Source: Alliaria petiolata (taxonomy: Eukaryota > Streptophyta > Magnoliopsida > Brassicales > Brassicaceae). Taken from it: 64,000 nucleotides of DNA. The notes beneath the pieces were generated by a model. That model saw only the letters and a list, made by a program, of their open reading frames with translations. It was not told the origin of the DNA and did no database searches. The position numbers were made by a program, and so were the translations under genes. The first letter of the stretch is position 1. Each line of letters begins with the position of its first letter. Below are positions 1 through 9,897 of the stretch, one piece after another. The stretch covers positions 60,872,359-60,936,358 of the forward strand of contig JAHZTW010000004.1 in assembly GCA_020283515.1 (NCBI GenBank), written 5' to 3'.

Positions 1-522
1 CTCTTTTTCCCTTGTCAAGTTTTGTCCCAATGGGTTTTCTTGACAAGGTTTTTAATGAGGTATTCCCAGCACTTCACAATGGCCCAATTGTTAAAACTGA
101 AGCCCAAACTCAAGCCAAATGAAGATTTTCGTCCAAGGCCCTAGAAGAAGCATAAGTTGGCGCCCCAACTGTTTTATTTACTGTTTTTGTGTTTTTCTAG
201 ACTCTGCATGTTTATGCTTTTGCTTTGGCTTTTGTTTTGCCTTTATATTTCCTTGAACCCTCATTTGCAGAACTTATCTATTTTCTTTTTATCCAAACTT
301 TTGAATCTAGATCTCTGCTTGTTGGTGTGTCATATCTAACAGCAAAATTTGAATTCTTTGTGTGTCATATCAAAGAATTCACCCTGGTTTACTTGAGGAA
401 ATTCCGCAGCCTCTTAAGTAAAGCCATTCAATCCCTTTCATCTTCTATCTTTCACGGTTCTGTTCCAGAAGTTCCAAAATTCTTTTAACTACAAGCTGGG
501 CGATTCTAGGAGAATCATATTA
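1..522 (+). repeat. 5' LTR of gypsy element (13 bases truncated by window edge)
   Basis: This matches 1771-2292 almost base for base and ends in AATCATATTA just before the primer-binding site. The short ORFs inside it recur identically in the second LTR and are not genes. Confidence 0.92.
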
Positions 523-524
523 AG

Positions 525-536
525 TGGTATCAGAGC
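525..536 (+). promoter_or_regulatory. Primer-binding site (tRNA-Met type)
   Basis: TGGTATCAGAGC lies two bases after the LTR end. It is complementary to the 3' end of plant initiator tRNA-Met, the usual primer for gypsy and copia elements. The untranslated leader from 537 to 862 shows nothing else. Confidence 0.9.
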
Positions 537-862
537 TAACCAGCTTGCAAGTTAAGTTTTCTTTCTAATTTTCGTCTGTTCATCTTCTTATGCGCAGATC
601 TGCTTGTTTTGAAACCAGGAAGTGTAGATTTGTTAGCTACGATTTTTTTTTTAACATATTAGGCATATATATATGTTAGTTCCGAACCCTAAGAGCTCTA
701 GATTGGTTTTCTGCGTTTTCTGGGCTTGTTTATGACTGTTCATCTTCCAAAAACCCAGAACTGTTCTAGAAACTGCAGAAAATCGATTTTCAGCATCTGT
801 TTGGCCTAGTTTAAATTTTTCTGTTAAGAAGTGTTTCTTTAGGACTTTTTACTGGTGGTTTT

Positions 863-1723
863 GTGTTTTCTGTTTCAGAGAACATGCCTGGAACAGAGGA
901 TGAAGAAGAAGCCAGTAACAATAGAAACAACAAACTGCTGATTGAAGCTATGACAAAGATGATGGATACTAAACTGAATGCTTTGCGCCAAGAGCTTCAG
1001 CCAGATACTGAACCAGAGGAAACTCAGTCACAGAGAAGAAGAGAACACAGAAGAGCTCGTGAACAGCCTGCAGAAAGAAGAGGTGATGACACTGATGAAT
1101 ACTATAGCAACAGGAGCAACGCATCTCACAGTAGTCAAAGGAGGCGCAATAGGCTTGGCAGAGAAGCCAAAGAACGTTTGCAAGACAATCTGGGAGGATT
1201 AAAGATTAAAATCCCTCCTTTCCATGGGAAGAATGATCCAGATGCATATCTGGAATGGGAGAAAAAGATTGAGCTAGTATTCAACGTTCAACACTACACA
1301 GAGATCAATAGAGTCAGAGTTGCTGCTACAGAATTTTATGACTATGCTCTCAGCTGGTGGGATCAGTTAGTCACTACAAGGAGGCGAAATCAGGAGTATC
1401 CAGTGGAGACTTGGACAGAAATGAAAAGGATTATGAGGAAGTCTAAACTAATGCCAAGGATCGATGGCCCTTTCACAGTGACAAGGAGAATAAGCGACAA
1501 TGCTTATCAACTGGATCTCCAAGGTAAGTATAACGTAAGCTCTAGTTTTAATGTTTCTGACCTTGTTCCTTATATTGCATATGAAACGGATTTGAGGTCA
1601 AATCCTTTTCAAGTGGGAGAGGATGATATGATACTGGACAAGTCATGGAGCTTGGAGCATGGAGAAGAGTCTAAGGAGCAGCTGGAACAGAAGGTAGAAC
1701 TTGTCAAAACACTTTGGTTTTGA
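863..1723 (+). CDS. Gypsy Gag N-terminus fused in frame to integrase C-terminus
   Basis: The 286-codon ORF starts upstream of a Gag-like protein; translation probably begins at the methionine of MPGTEDEEEA (residue 9). Residues 20-115 are polar and Arg/Glu-rich. Residues 115-190 are the retrotransposon Gag core (PPFHGKNDPDAYLEWEKK, then ALSWWDQL and ETWTEMKRIM). At about residue 193 it switches directly to the end of the integrase/pol polyprotein (KLMPRIDGPFTVTRRISDNA, YNVSSSFNVSDLVPY). The zinc knuckle, protease, RT, RNase H and integrase core are all gone. The junction keeps the reading frame, so a chimeric protein could be made. A retained Gag core might allow packaging in trans, but that is inference. 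Confidence 0.85.
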   Translation: MFSVSENMPGTEDEEEASNNRNNKLLIEAMTKMMDTKLNALRQELQPDTEPEETQSQRRREHRRAREQPAERRGDDTDEYYSNRSNASHSSQRRRNRLGREAKERLQDNLGGLKIKIPPFHGKNDPDAYLEWEKKIELVFNVQHYTEINRVRVAATEFYDYALSWWDQLVTTRRRNQEYPVETWTEMKRIMRKSKLMPRIDGPFTVTRRISDNAYQLDLQGKYNVSSSFNVSDLVPYIAYETDLRSNPFQVGEDDMILDKSWSLEHGEESKEQLEQKVELVKTLWF

Positions 1724-1757
1724 TTCAAGTTATATAGTTTTAACAATTTTGGAAAAG

Positions 1758-2292
1758 TGTTGGGTTTATACTCTTTTTTCCTTGTCAAGTTTTGTCCCAA
1801 TGGGTTTTCTTGACAAGGTTTTTAATGAGGTATTCCCAGCACTTCACAATGGCCCAATTGTTAAAACTGAAGCCCAAACTCAAGCCAAATGAAGATTTTC
1901 GTCCAAGGCCCTAGAAGAAGCATAAGTTGGCGCCCCAACTGTTTTATTTACTGTTTTTGTGTTTTTCTAGACTCTGCATGTTTATGCTTTTGCTTTGGCT
2001 TTTGTTTTGCCTTTATATTTCCTTGAACCCTCATTTGCAGAACTTATCTATTTTCTTTTTATCCAAACTTTTGAATCTAGATCTGTGCTTGTTGGTGTGT
2101 CATATCTAACAGCAAAATTCGAATTCTTTGTGTGTCATATCAAAGAATTCACCCTGGTTTACTTGAGGAAATTCCGCAGCCTCTTAAGTAAAGCCATTCA
2201 ATCCCTTTCATCTTCTATCTTTCACGGTTCTGTTCTAGAAGTTCCAAAATTCTTTTAACTACAAGCTGGGCGATTCTAGGAGAATCATATTA
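1758..2292 (+). repeat. 3' LTR of gypsy element
   Basis: It starts TGTTGGG after the purine-rich GGAAAAG (candidate polypurine tract) and ends AATCATATTA. Differences from the 5' LTR are a handful of single substitutions. Confidence 0.9.
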
Positions 2293-3075
2293 CCTATGGA
2301 TGATGGAGCATGGTGAGACGTCATTGATAGCTTCTGAAGGATTAGGAAAGTTGCCTGGTCGCCATAAATACGTTTGACAAGTGCTAAACCGATCATGGTT
2401 AGAACTTGCCCGGAATAGAACCAAGTTGACCCGTTTTGGAAAATGGAACATAACTTGAGAATCACGTGGGAATATCTTCGGATCTTGGGCTTGCTGGAAC
2501 CAGGAGAGATCCAATAATAATCTCCAAGTGGTCTCGGGTCGAGAATGTTCCGGAGTTGGGCTGTGCAGCTCGATTTCTGGCCTATACGCGCAGATGAATC
2601 CGAAACAAGTCCACCAACATGTAGGATCAATAACTTCCAAGTATGAACCGGTATTGGTGTGAATCCAATTCGACGAGCTTCTTGGTTGAACCAAGATTCC
2701 ATAAAAATCCGTTTCGTAGCTTAGTTCCTCCCGGTCCGGTCGGAATCTTTCATTTAATGCACGTATATCCGATTCGGATAAGCTCGGCATCACCCATTTT
2801 GCAAGTTGAATAACTTCGTCATAGGAGCTCAGCTTGAGCTGATTCCACTTCGGCGTGAATCTATGATGAGTCAGCTTTCTGGAACAAGTTGATTCGCTTC
2901 TTAACTCCTTCTGGTTGGTTAGAGATGATCCATTAGAGTCACACGTTTTCTGGTCGGACCCTTGGTGGCTTGCATGGTATGTTTGATGGAGCTCCGGTTC
3001 AACCACTGGTTTGATGATTACATCACTCTGATTGTAATTTTGGCAATGCCCACAACTCCTTTTATAGGAAACCAA
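2290..3075 (-). CDS. Unrecognised ORF fusing copia LTR sequence to unknown DNA
   Basis: A 261-codon open frame begins inside the copia 3' LTR (MVSYKRSCGHCQNYNQSD is LTR sequence, repeated near 6400) and runs 730 nt through sequence absent from the other LTR. I recognise no domain. A second minus frame is also open for 147 codons (2259-2702), which argues that openness may reflect composition rather than selection. It could be a captured exon, or chance. Confidence 0.25.
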   Translation of the reverse strand: MVSYKRSCGHCQNYNQSDVIIKPVVEPELHQTYHASHQGSDQKTCDSNGSSLTNQKELRSESTCSRKLTHHRFTPKWNQLKLSSYDEVIQLAKWVMPSLSESDIRALNERFRPDREELSYETDFYGILVQPRSSSNWIHTNTGSYLEVIDPTCWWTCFGFICAYRPEIELHSPTPEHSRPETTWRLLLDLSWFQQAQDPKIFPRDSQVMFHFPKRVNLVLFRASSNHDRFSTCQTYLWRPGNFPNPSEAINDVSPCSIIHR

Positions 3076-3332
3076 AGGTCACCTCGGAAGATTGCAATGG
3101 TTAGTCCAAAAGTTATAACCATAAACCCAACAGATGTAATGATTCATTCAACAGTTGCAATGATTGATAGAGCTGCAATGGTCGGTTACCAACAGTTGCA
3201 ATGGTTAGTCACCGAAGGTTGTAACCATAAACACAACAGTTGCAATGATTCATTTAAACGGTTGCAAATGTTCATTTAAGCGGTTGCAACAGTTCGTCAA
3301 CGGTTACAACGATTCAATTAAATTTCCAACAT
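3024..3332 (-). repeat. Copia 3' LTR (partial) with short internal repeats
   Basis: On the minus strand the LTR begins TGTTGGAAATTT right after a GGGGGAGGAA polypurine tract. Between 3100 and 3310 a degenerate unit resembling CAGTTGCAATGATTC recurs about eight times, the kind of short repetition seen in LTR U3 promoters. The match to the 5' LTR stops abruptly at 3024. Confidence 0.75.
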
Positions 3333-3870
3333 TCCTCCCCCATTTAACTGTAATCATAGATTCATTAAATTAAATAAACAACATATAAATTAAACTCATG
3401 CATAAATGAAAATGTCGTAACGATTGAATTTTTATCTTAGTGATATTACACATTCCAAATGCCCGAGAATCAGGATGTCCTATGGATTGAATCCTCTCAA
3501 CTCATTTGGGCACATGAAGATAATACACACACAAATTTTCACACTACTCTAAGTGTTTATACTTGACACTATTATAAGACATGTGTCTTTATCCATTCAT
3601 GAGCGCATACAAAGCCAAGTCCTAGCTTCTTGAAGCGGCTGCACCTCACACTCATATAGGTAGATATTTTAATCGTGCACCTGCAAAATACACTTTTTCA
3701 AAATACCTATTAAGAAATAATTTCAACCTATCCCTTTCTTGCAGTTCCAAGCACATTCCTTGGGATGATATTAAAACATGTGCTTCAATCTTTAAGTGTG
3801 GGCTTTCCACATTGAATTCAGCCTCTAACGTCGTATTAGAGGGGAATTGGGTATCCCATCACCAAAGATT
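3333..3870. other. Non-coding copia 3' region
   Basis: This AT-rich stretch lies between the copia polypurine tract and the RNase H coding region. I see no gene in it. Confidence 0.6.
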
Positions 3871-5130
3871 TCAAATGGACTTTAACCCCATCCCTTTTGC
3901 CGACTTAGTTACCAAGTCCCTAACTAATCTTTTTGTCAAATGATCCGCTAGATTCTGCTGAGATCGAACAAATTCTATGGTAATCACCCCATGAGTGATC
4001 AACTCACGTACTGCGCTATGTCTAACGCCCAGGTGTCGCGACTTACCATTATACACTTGGCTATAGGCCTTAGCCAATGTAGCTTGAAAATGGATAGATA
4101 TCGGTGATACTGGTCTCGGCCACACTGGAATCTCGTAAACTAAATTTCTTAGCCATTCTGCCTCTTTACCGGCAGCCGCTAATGCTACAAATTCAGATTC
4201 CATAGTTGAACTTGTAATGCAAGTTTGCTTTTTAGAAGCCCATGAAATGGCACCTCCCCCAAGCAAAAACACCCAACCACTTGTAGAAGAATGATCTTCC
4301 ACGTCGGTGATTCAACTTGCATCTGAATACCCTTCTAGGATCGAAGGAAATCCATCATAAGACAAACCATAATTTATGGTTCCTTTCAAGTACTTCATCA
4401 CCCGTTTTAAGGCTTGCCAATGTTGAGTACTAGGATTACTAGTGTATCTACTCAACCTTCCTACATCATAAGCTATATTTGGCCTGGTGCTCGTCATGGC
4501 ATACATTAAGCAGCCAATTACTTGTGAATACTCTAGTTGTGGCACTGCTTTTCCCATGTTAGGCATAAGCTTCACACTCGTATCCATGGGAGTGCTCATT
4601 GGAGAACAATTCTCACAATTGAACTTCTTAAGCACTTTCTCAATGTAATGAGATTGTGTTAAAGATATTCTTTTGCCTTCACGTTTGATTCGAATTCCAA
4701 GAATCACATCTACCTCCCTCATGTATTTCATGACAAAACTTGAATAAGGAATTGAACTTTAACCTTGTCAATTGTTCCATCGAATTTCATCTTCTTTTGA
4801 AGATCTACTTGCAGCCCAAAGGCTTGCAACCGTATGGGAGATCAGATAAGACCCAACATATTATTTTCCATGATAGAGTTCATCTTATCATTTAATACTT
4901 TTTTCAGAATGCAACATCCTAGGACATGATAGCATCATCATAAGTCCTACGATCATTATCAATATGATATCACTATGAGTATTGGAAACCAATATCATCT
5001 CTTGATTCAATTATGGTGCGAATCGATACAAAATCAATAGGTTCTATGACATATAATCTATAAGCTTTTAAATGCTCAGCATATCCAATAAAGATGCAAT
5101 CAATGCCTCTTTCTCTAGAATTTTTTCTTT
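3871..5130 (-). pseudogene. Copia pol remnant (RT ends and RNase H)
   Basis: Read on the minus strand, 5130-4960 resembles the copia region between integrase and RT (RGIDCIFIGYAEHLKAYRLY). 4900-4740 resembles the start of RT (KKMKFDGTIDK). The RT core with its YVDD motif is deleted. An intact run from 4731 covers the end of RT (MREVDVILGIRIKREGKRIS, MYAMTSTRPNIAYDVGRLSR) and reaches the RNase H start YSDAS. There a TGG-to-TGA change at 4309-4311 stops translation. RNase H continues at 4302-3871 (SGWVFLLGGGAISWASKKQ, MESEFVALA, QQNLADHLTK). The element cannot reverse transcribe. Confidence 0.85.
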
Positions 5131-5823
5131 CAAACAACAATCACTTACAGTTGTTCATACACAGTCTAACCCTAATAAATTACATTCTTAATCTACTCAG
5201 TTCAAAAAGAATCTCGAGAAAAAAAATATTTTCAAATTTGGACATATCAAACTTTTATTTTATTGCATAAACAATATGTATTTTCTAGACAAATCAGAAA
5301 CTGACACATGTCGGTTACTGTTCATCTTCTTCCTACCACACAATGTTTCACTGCAATTCTGCCGAAATTTTCGACCCCTATATCTCTCTAAATACGTAAC
5401 CAAATCATACGTTTTATATACCTATAGAAAGATAATTCCAATATCTACACACGGACATAAAGATCACGCAATTCTAAATTTTCTACAGAGAGATATGAAT
5501 AAAACAATATTACCGGTTTTCACACTACCTATCCAAATTCATGCAACATATTGCGACTCTTTACGAGATACTTTCCAGAAACATTTAAGCCAATATGATG
5601 AATAGTTCTTTAAAATATATTTTTCAGAAATTGTAAATCCAATATGATGAACACTTATGCATAGTTTATGTTCATTTAATTTCCTACTCACAGATTCACC
5701 ATTTTCAATCATTCTAAACATTAACCGTAATCTCTATTTCACCATGAATTAGCGTGACTAACACATAGCGCTTTTAATCTATGGTTACTAAGAACGTTAA
5801 CATGCCAGAACCGAATCCTAAAT
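5131..5823. other. Decayed copia leader/gag region
   Basis: This lies between pol and the PBS where gag should be. I cannot recognise gag motifs. A plus-strand ORF at 5276-5605 has no recognisable features and is treated as chance. Confidence 0.5.
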
Positions 5824-5835
5824 TTCTGATACCAA
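5824..5835 (-). promoter_or_regulatory. Copia primer-binding site
   Basis: The minus strand reads TGGTATCAGAAA directly after the LTR end (..TTACA). It is complementary to tRNA-Met and fixes the element's orientation. Confidence 0.85.
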
Positions 5836-5836
5836 T

Positions 5837-6473
5837 GTAATAAACTTATGCGGAAGCGTGAAAACGAAACTCATACCTTAGCCCGGTTTAGCGATGAATA
5901 TGGCTTGGTATTTGAAAACAGACGCAGAGTTCGGAGAAGAGATTACAGAGAAAAGTCAACCTTTTGTCACCGTTCAAGTGTCATTCCGGTTGATGTCTTC
6001 ATGTTTTCTCTCTCTAAAACTTATACAACTTTCCAAACTTGGATGTCATCTCTCACACAGACACACTAGCCATATTTCATAAAAGAATACTCTTTAAGAT
6101 TGTTGGTTATATGTAACCCGGATGATAAATTATGAACTTGGATAATGATTGAATCGCGCACGAGGACACTTTCCTTAAAGAGTATTTCGACCCTTATTAA
6201 GCCTTGGGTTACACGAAATCCCTTGTAGGATAAGACAACCAAAGTTCTCTCTTGTTCTAGGCAAAGATACAAGAGACACACTAGAGTTCTAGTGCTTTTA
6301 TGTGTTTTTTCAAAGATCTTTGATGATCTTTTGGAACAATGAATCTCTCTCTTTCTTATTTCTCTGTTTTGTAACTGTTTCTTGTTATCTCTGATTGTAA
6401 TTTTGGCAATGCCCACAACTCCTTTTATAGGAAACCAAAGGTCACCTCGGAAGATTGCAATGGTTAGTCCAAA
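5837..6473 (-). repeat. Copia 5' LTR, truncated at 6473
   Basis: It ends in CA next to the PBS. At its other side the match to the 3' LTR breaks after GTCCAAAA exactly where a new sequence starting TGTAATAACTC begins, so another element has inserted here. Confidence 0.75.
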
Positions 6474-6928
6474 ATGTAATAACTCAAATCGGCTTATCAA
6501 AGTAAATAAGAGTTAATGGGTTTTCAAGAGAGATCTTTATTAAAAATAGCCGGAGCTCGATAAATACACGGTGAGTTTAGGTTGTCGGAATAAGAACGCC
6601 GACCTAAACTTGAAAGAGAAGAAAGCTAAAGCGACAAAGCGATGGATTGCTAAATTTGCCACAGATCTTCTCTCTCAATTTTCGGATGCTTGGATCATTG
6701 TCAGGTCGCCTATATTTATAGTGCCCTCAAGTCGGTCTTCTTGGTTAGGTCTTTCCTTTTTGGAATAGGAAAGTAAGCCGACTTGGCGTTCTTATTGGAT
6801 AAGAATAGAATATTTCCTTTTATCTATGCTGACGTAAAATAGCCAATGGCCATTTTAGGGTTTCATAGAGGTCGAGTTAGGTTTACGTCGGGCTTTGTAG
6901 AGGAGGTACGAATCCCGGCTCTAACAGT
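6474..6928 (+). repeat. Candidate LTR
   Basis: It starts TG and ends CA, about 455 bp long, followed by a C-rich stretch (GTTAGTCCCCCCCAG). The paired LTR is not in the window, so this is provisional. Confidence 0.4.
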
Positions 6929-7249
6929 TAGTCCCCCCCAGTTCGGTAAACGTAAAGGATCGAGTTTACCGAATTTGAAATGAAATGGTTCGATGTGAAT
7001 CGAGGTCGGCCTCATAAAATGTTAGCGAAAATAAAACAAACTCCGTACCTTTGCATTGTCTGGTCGGCTTTGATTAGGGAAGCCCTAACTTTTGCCGCGT
7101 GAACTTTAGGTTTAGCGTCGTAGGTCCGCAAAAATAGGCATAGACCCGACACGTGTCATTCATGCGATGAGCCGCCGATTAAAAATAATGTGAGGAAATG
7201 CGAACAGTCGCCGATGAAATGATGACTCTTGGGAACCGCTCTGAAATTC

Positions 7250-7260
7250 TATATAAATAG
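7250..7260 (+). promoter_or_regulatory. TATA box of the element's gene
   Basis: TATATAAATAG lies about 190 bases before the likely ATG (7446), with a pyrimidine-rich leader after it. It implies the element's gene is transcribed from an internal promoter rather than only from an LTR. Confidence 0.55.
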
Positions 7261-7445
7261 AGTGATTTCTTTCATTTTCACACTTCTGCGCTTTGTGAGA
7301 GAAAAAGACTTCAAGGTTAGCTCCCGACTCTCTCTGCTTTTATTTTCTTTATTCTTGCCAGTAATCTTTCTCCGCCGTCTTGATCCGGTGCTCTGCCTTT
7401 GATTTCTCCGATCTACAACGAAATTCAAGACCGTGTTCTTCAGAG

Positions 7446-9848
7446 ATGTTGAGGATTTGCTCGAACCGATCTGAGGCAAAGAAATCTAAATCGGCTCAAG
7501 AGAAAGCCGACGAGATCGGCATATCTTTGGATGAGTTCCTTAAGATATCGAAAGAAGACGCGATCGTGCAGAGCCGATCTAAAGGGAAGAAGATTGCTTC
7601 ATCTCCAACCCGTTCTGAATCCGGGTCGGATGAAGATGACGAAACTGATTTCGCGGTGAGGCAAGTCGCAGCGGAACGTTTTGTCATCGACCAGGTTGGA
7701 CCCGTTCCAAGGAAGGAGGGCAAGGCATCGACTCGCGCCCCCTTTATAATTCCCGAGCTGCGCGACGAGGATATCCGATCAGAGGGATCAGGCGCTATGG
7801 TAGTTTTTGAAGATAAAGCTCGATCTGGAGGATCGAATGAGATGGTCGTATGTGACGACCTGAATCTTATGATCGCCAAGGAGCACGCGAACGAGTTCGG
7901 CGTTATCGATCTAAACCCGAGGGTGAAGAAGGTCCGACCAAAGAAAGGGGAGCAAAAAATCAAACCAATAGCCGATAATGCTCATGGGGTCTTTCCGACG
8001 AAGTCCACCATGGAGTCACTAGTGTCTCTGATGGTTCCCAGTCCGTCAGATCGTCCATGGGATGCTCCACCAGGATGGATCTGCTTGTATGAGAGTTTCT
8101 TCCGCCTATTTCACCTGTGGTTTCCCCTTCCACGATTGCTGCTGGAGTATGCGGACAAACGAGGATTGCCGATTTCGCAGTTTACACATGCCACTGTCCG
8201 CCTGATCGTCAGCCTCCTCTATATATCGGTCAAACACAAGATCCCGCTGAGTTACGACGCGTTTCATGCGATGACATTAACGCGGAGGAATAAAAAACAT
8301 CTGAAGTATCGAGGCTCATATTATACAAGCATGAAAAGGCGGTTCAATGTCGTCACCGGTGGGCATTCTTCTAAGGTGGCGAACTGGCGCGACCACTATT
8401 TTATTGCGTTGATCAACGAGTCTACCATCGTTGACCGGGATATACCGATCAGGACGGAATGGGGAAAGATTACCGGTAGAAGTTTTTTGCTCACGTTTTG
8501 TGTATAGTAGCCGATATCATTTCTTACGGTTTTTTTTGTGTGCAGGACACAATTCTATTGCCTTTGTCGACGATCCAAAGGATATTTTCGAGATTACGGA
8601 TCGTTTCGCGGCTCTTTCAGCAATCACCTGGCCGAGTATCACAGAAGAGAAACTTGCGAGGACTCAAGGTTTGTAACTAATACAGCTGTGCTAAACGTAG
8701 AGATCTTATTGTTGACCTGACATCAAGTCCTTTTTTTTTGCAGCCGCGTTAGCCCGTGCTCACCTTAGAAAGATGAAAGCTCGTCCTTTAGCTGGTTTGG
8801 GCGATTTGGAGAATGTTTTGAATTCTCCAAAAGCTCGTCAATCATCGAGCCAAGATCAGGTTACTCCAGCCAATAACCAAGATTGAAACCTGCCTTCCGT
8901 GGATGTTTCTGACCAGGTTCGTACTGAAGGTCTTGTCGAAGGAGCAACAAAGAAAGTTGCGAACACGAAGAAAAAGAAAACTGCCGACAAGAAGCGTAAG
9001 AAAACCCCGGAGGTGGGTGAAGAAAATGAGGCGGTCGATCGTGCAGCTGGCAGGTCGGTCAGCGATGAAGTCGTCGTTCCTGGCTCGGAGGGAACGCCCG
9101 CGCCGAAGAGATCGCGGATCGAAAGGGCTCTTCATCCTTTCGGTTTTTCGTATGAATACCGCGGGTCGGGACCTATTACAGCCGATCCGATGGCATGTCT
9201 TGACTTTCTCCTTAAACTGAAGGATCATCCGGCTGGTCCTTCCATAAATATTTCCGACCTGATCCGTCAGGACGACATCGCACGTTTTGCGATGGAACAG
9301 GCTCGGGTAATTTAACAATTTGTCGACTTAGTAGTTTTGATCCTTATCTTTACTGCTCGTGTTGACAGATCGCGCACCTTATTTGTTTACAGGCCCTCTG
9401 CACCACGTTAAACGTGATGTCTGATTATAATCGTGATATCCGTAAGCATGCGGACAATCAGATTGAGCTGGAGTCTCTCAAAGCGGCTCTTGAAGCCGAA
9501 AAGAAGAAAAGTGCCGATCTGGAGATCGTGGCACAAGAGGCTGAAGCAGAAAAGCTCAGGGCTCAAGCGGCCGAGACAGCCCTTGAAACTTCTCAAGTTG
9601 AGGCTGAAAATTGGAAGGCGGCGGCAAGTCGCCTCATAAGGAAATTTCAGCATGAGAAGAATGCTAAGGAAAGGTCGCATGAGGATGCGAGGGCTTCGAT
9701 GAGACGAGTAAATAATTATTACGCCGATCTCATCCAAAAGGTGGACAGATACCTCGCCCAGAGGGATGAGGCCGAGAAAATTATCGCCACGACAGCTCAG
9801 TGGAAAGGGGCCGACCAAGCGGTTCGGCTCTTTGAAAAAGAGGGTCTT
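7446..9848 (+). pseudogene. Plant transposon-associated protein with coiled-coil C-terminus
   Basis: Four exons are visible: 7446-8475, 8546-8668, 8744-9306 and 9393-9848, each joined by GT..AG with phases that fit. Exon 1 encodes a Lys/Glu-rich N-terminus, then a domain (GWICLYESFFRLFHLWFPLP, LLEYADKRGLPISQFTHATV) of the style in Pfam 'putative gypsy type transposon' (Transposase_28). Exon 3 has a Lys-rich stretch. Exon 4 is a long coiled coil of Glu/Ala/Lys heptads, then NYYADLIQKVDRYLAQRDEA, reminiscent of DUF1204 proteins. An in-frame TGA at 8884-8886 in exon 3 breaks the gene, unless it is an error. The 3' end is lost at the gap. Function is unknown. Confidence 0.6.
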
Positions 9849-9849
9849 N
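9849..9849. other. Scaffold gap (single N)
   Basis: It joins the transposon gene to the 3' part of a host gene on the other strand. No flanking duplication is visible, so an unknown amount of sequence may be missing. Confidence 0.85.
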
Positions 9850-9897
9850 AAAAAAAAAAAACTAAAGATTCTGATGCATCGCTGCAAGATTCATTAC

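Larger units (their letters stand above)
1..2292 (+). mobile_element. Internally deleted Ty3/gypsy LTR retrotransposon
   Basis: Two near-identical direct repeats (1-522 and 1758-2292) flank a PBS and one ORF. About 13 bases of the 5' LTR lie outside the window. The interior is only about 1.2 kb, against roughly 4-5 kb in complete gypsy elements, because most of gag and nearly all of pol are missing. By eye the LTRs differ at about four positions over 520 bp, which implies recent insertion. Target-site duplication cannot be checked because the left flank is absent. The element cannot move by itself and would need enzymes from a relative. Confidence 0.9.
3024..6473 (-). mobile_element. Degenerate Ty1/copia retrotransposon, minus strand
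   Basis: On the minus strand the order is 5' LTR (6473-5837), tRNA-Met PBS (5835-5824), decayed leader, partial pol (about 5130-3871), polypurine tract (near 3335-3345) and a partial 3' LTR (3332-3024). The two LTR remnants share only about 90 bp (3024-3110 and 6385-6473) because each is truncated at a different end. Gag is not recognisable. Confidence 0.85.
6474..9848 (+). mobile_element. Gypsy-associated element (Transposase_28-like), cut by the gap
   Basis: This begins TGTAATAACTC inside the copia LTR. TG at 6474 and CTCTAACA at 6928 could bound an LTR of 455 bp, but no second copy is visible because the sequence ends at the N at 9849. It carries one multi-exon gene (7446-9848) with its own TATA box. 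Such genes are common in plant gypsy-type and related non-autonomous elements. Classification is an inference from the protein. Confidence 0.6.

Noticed and set aside
157..488. Small hydrophobic ORFs, repeated at 1927-2258
   Set aside because: They fall inside the gypsy LTRs and have no independent support.
5276..5605. 109-codon plus-strand ORF in the copia leader
   Set aside because: It has no recognisable domain, is AT-rich, and lies antisense within a decayed element.
7496..7963. 155-codon minus-strand ORF opposite exon 1 of the transposon gene
   Set aside because: Antisense shadow. The plus strand has matching splice phases and the domain.
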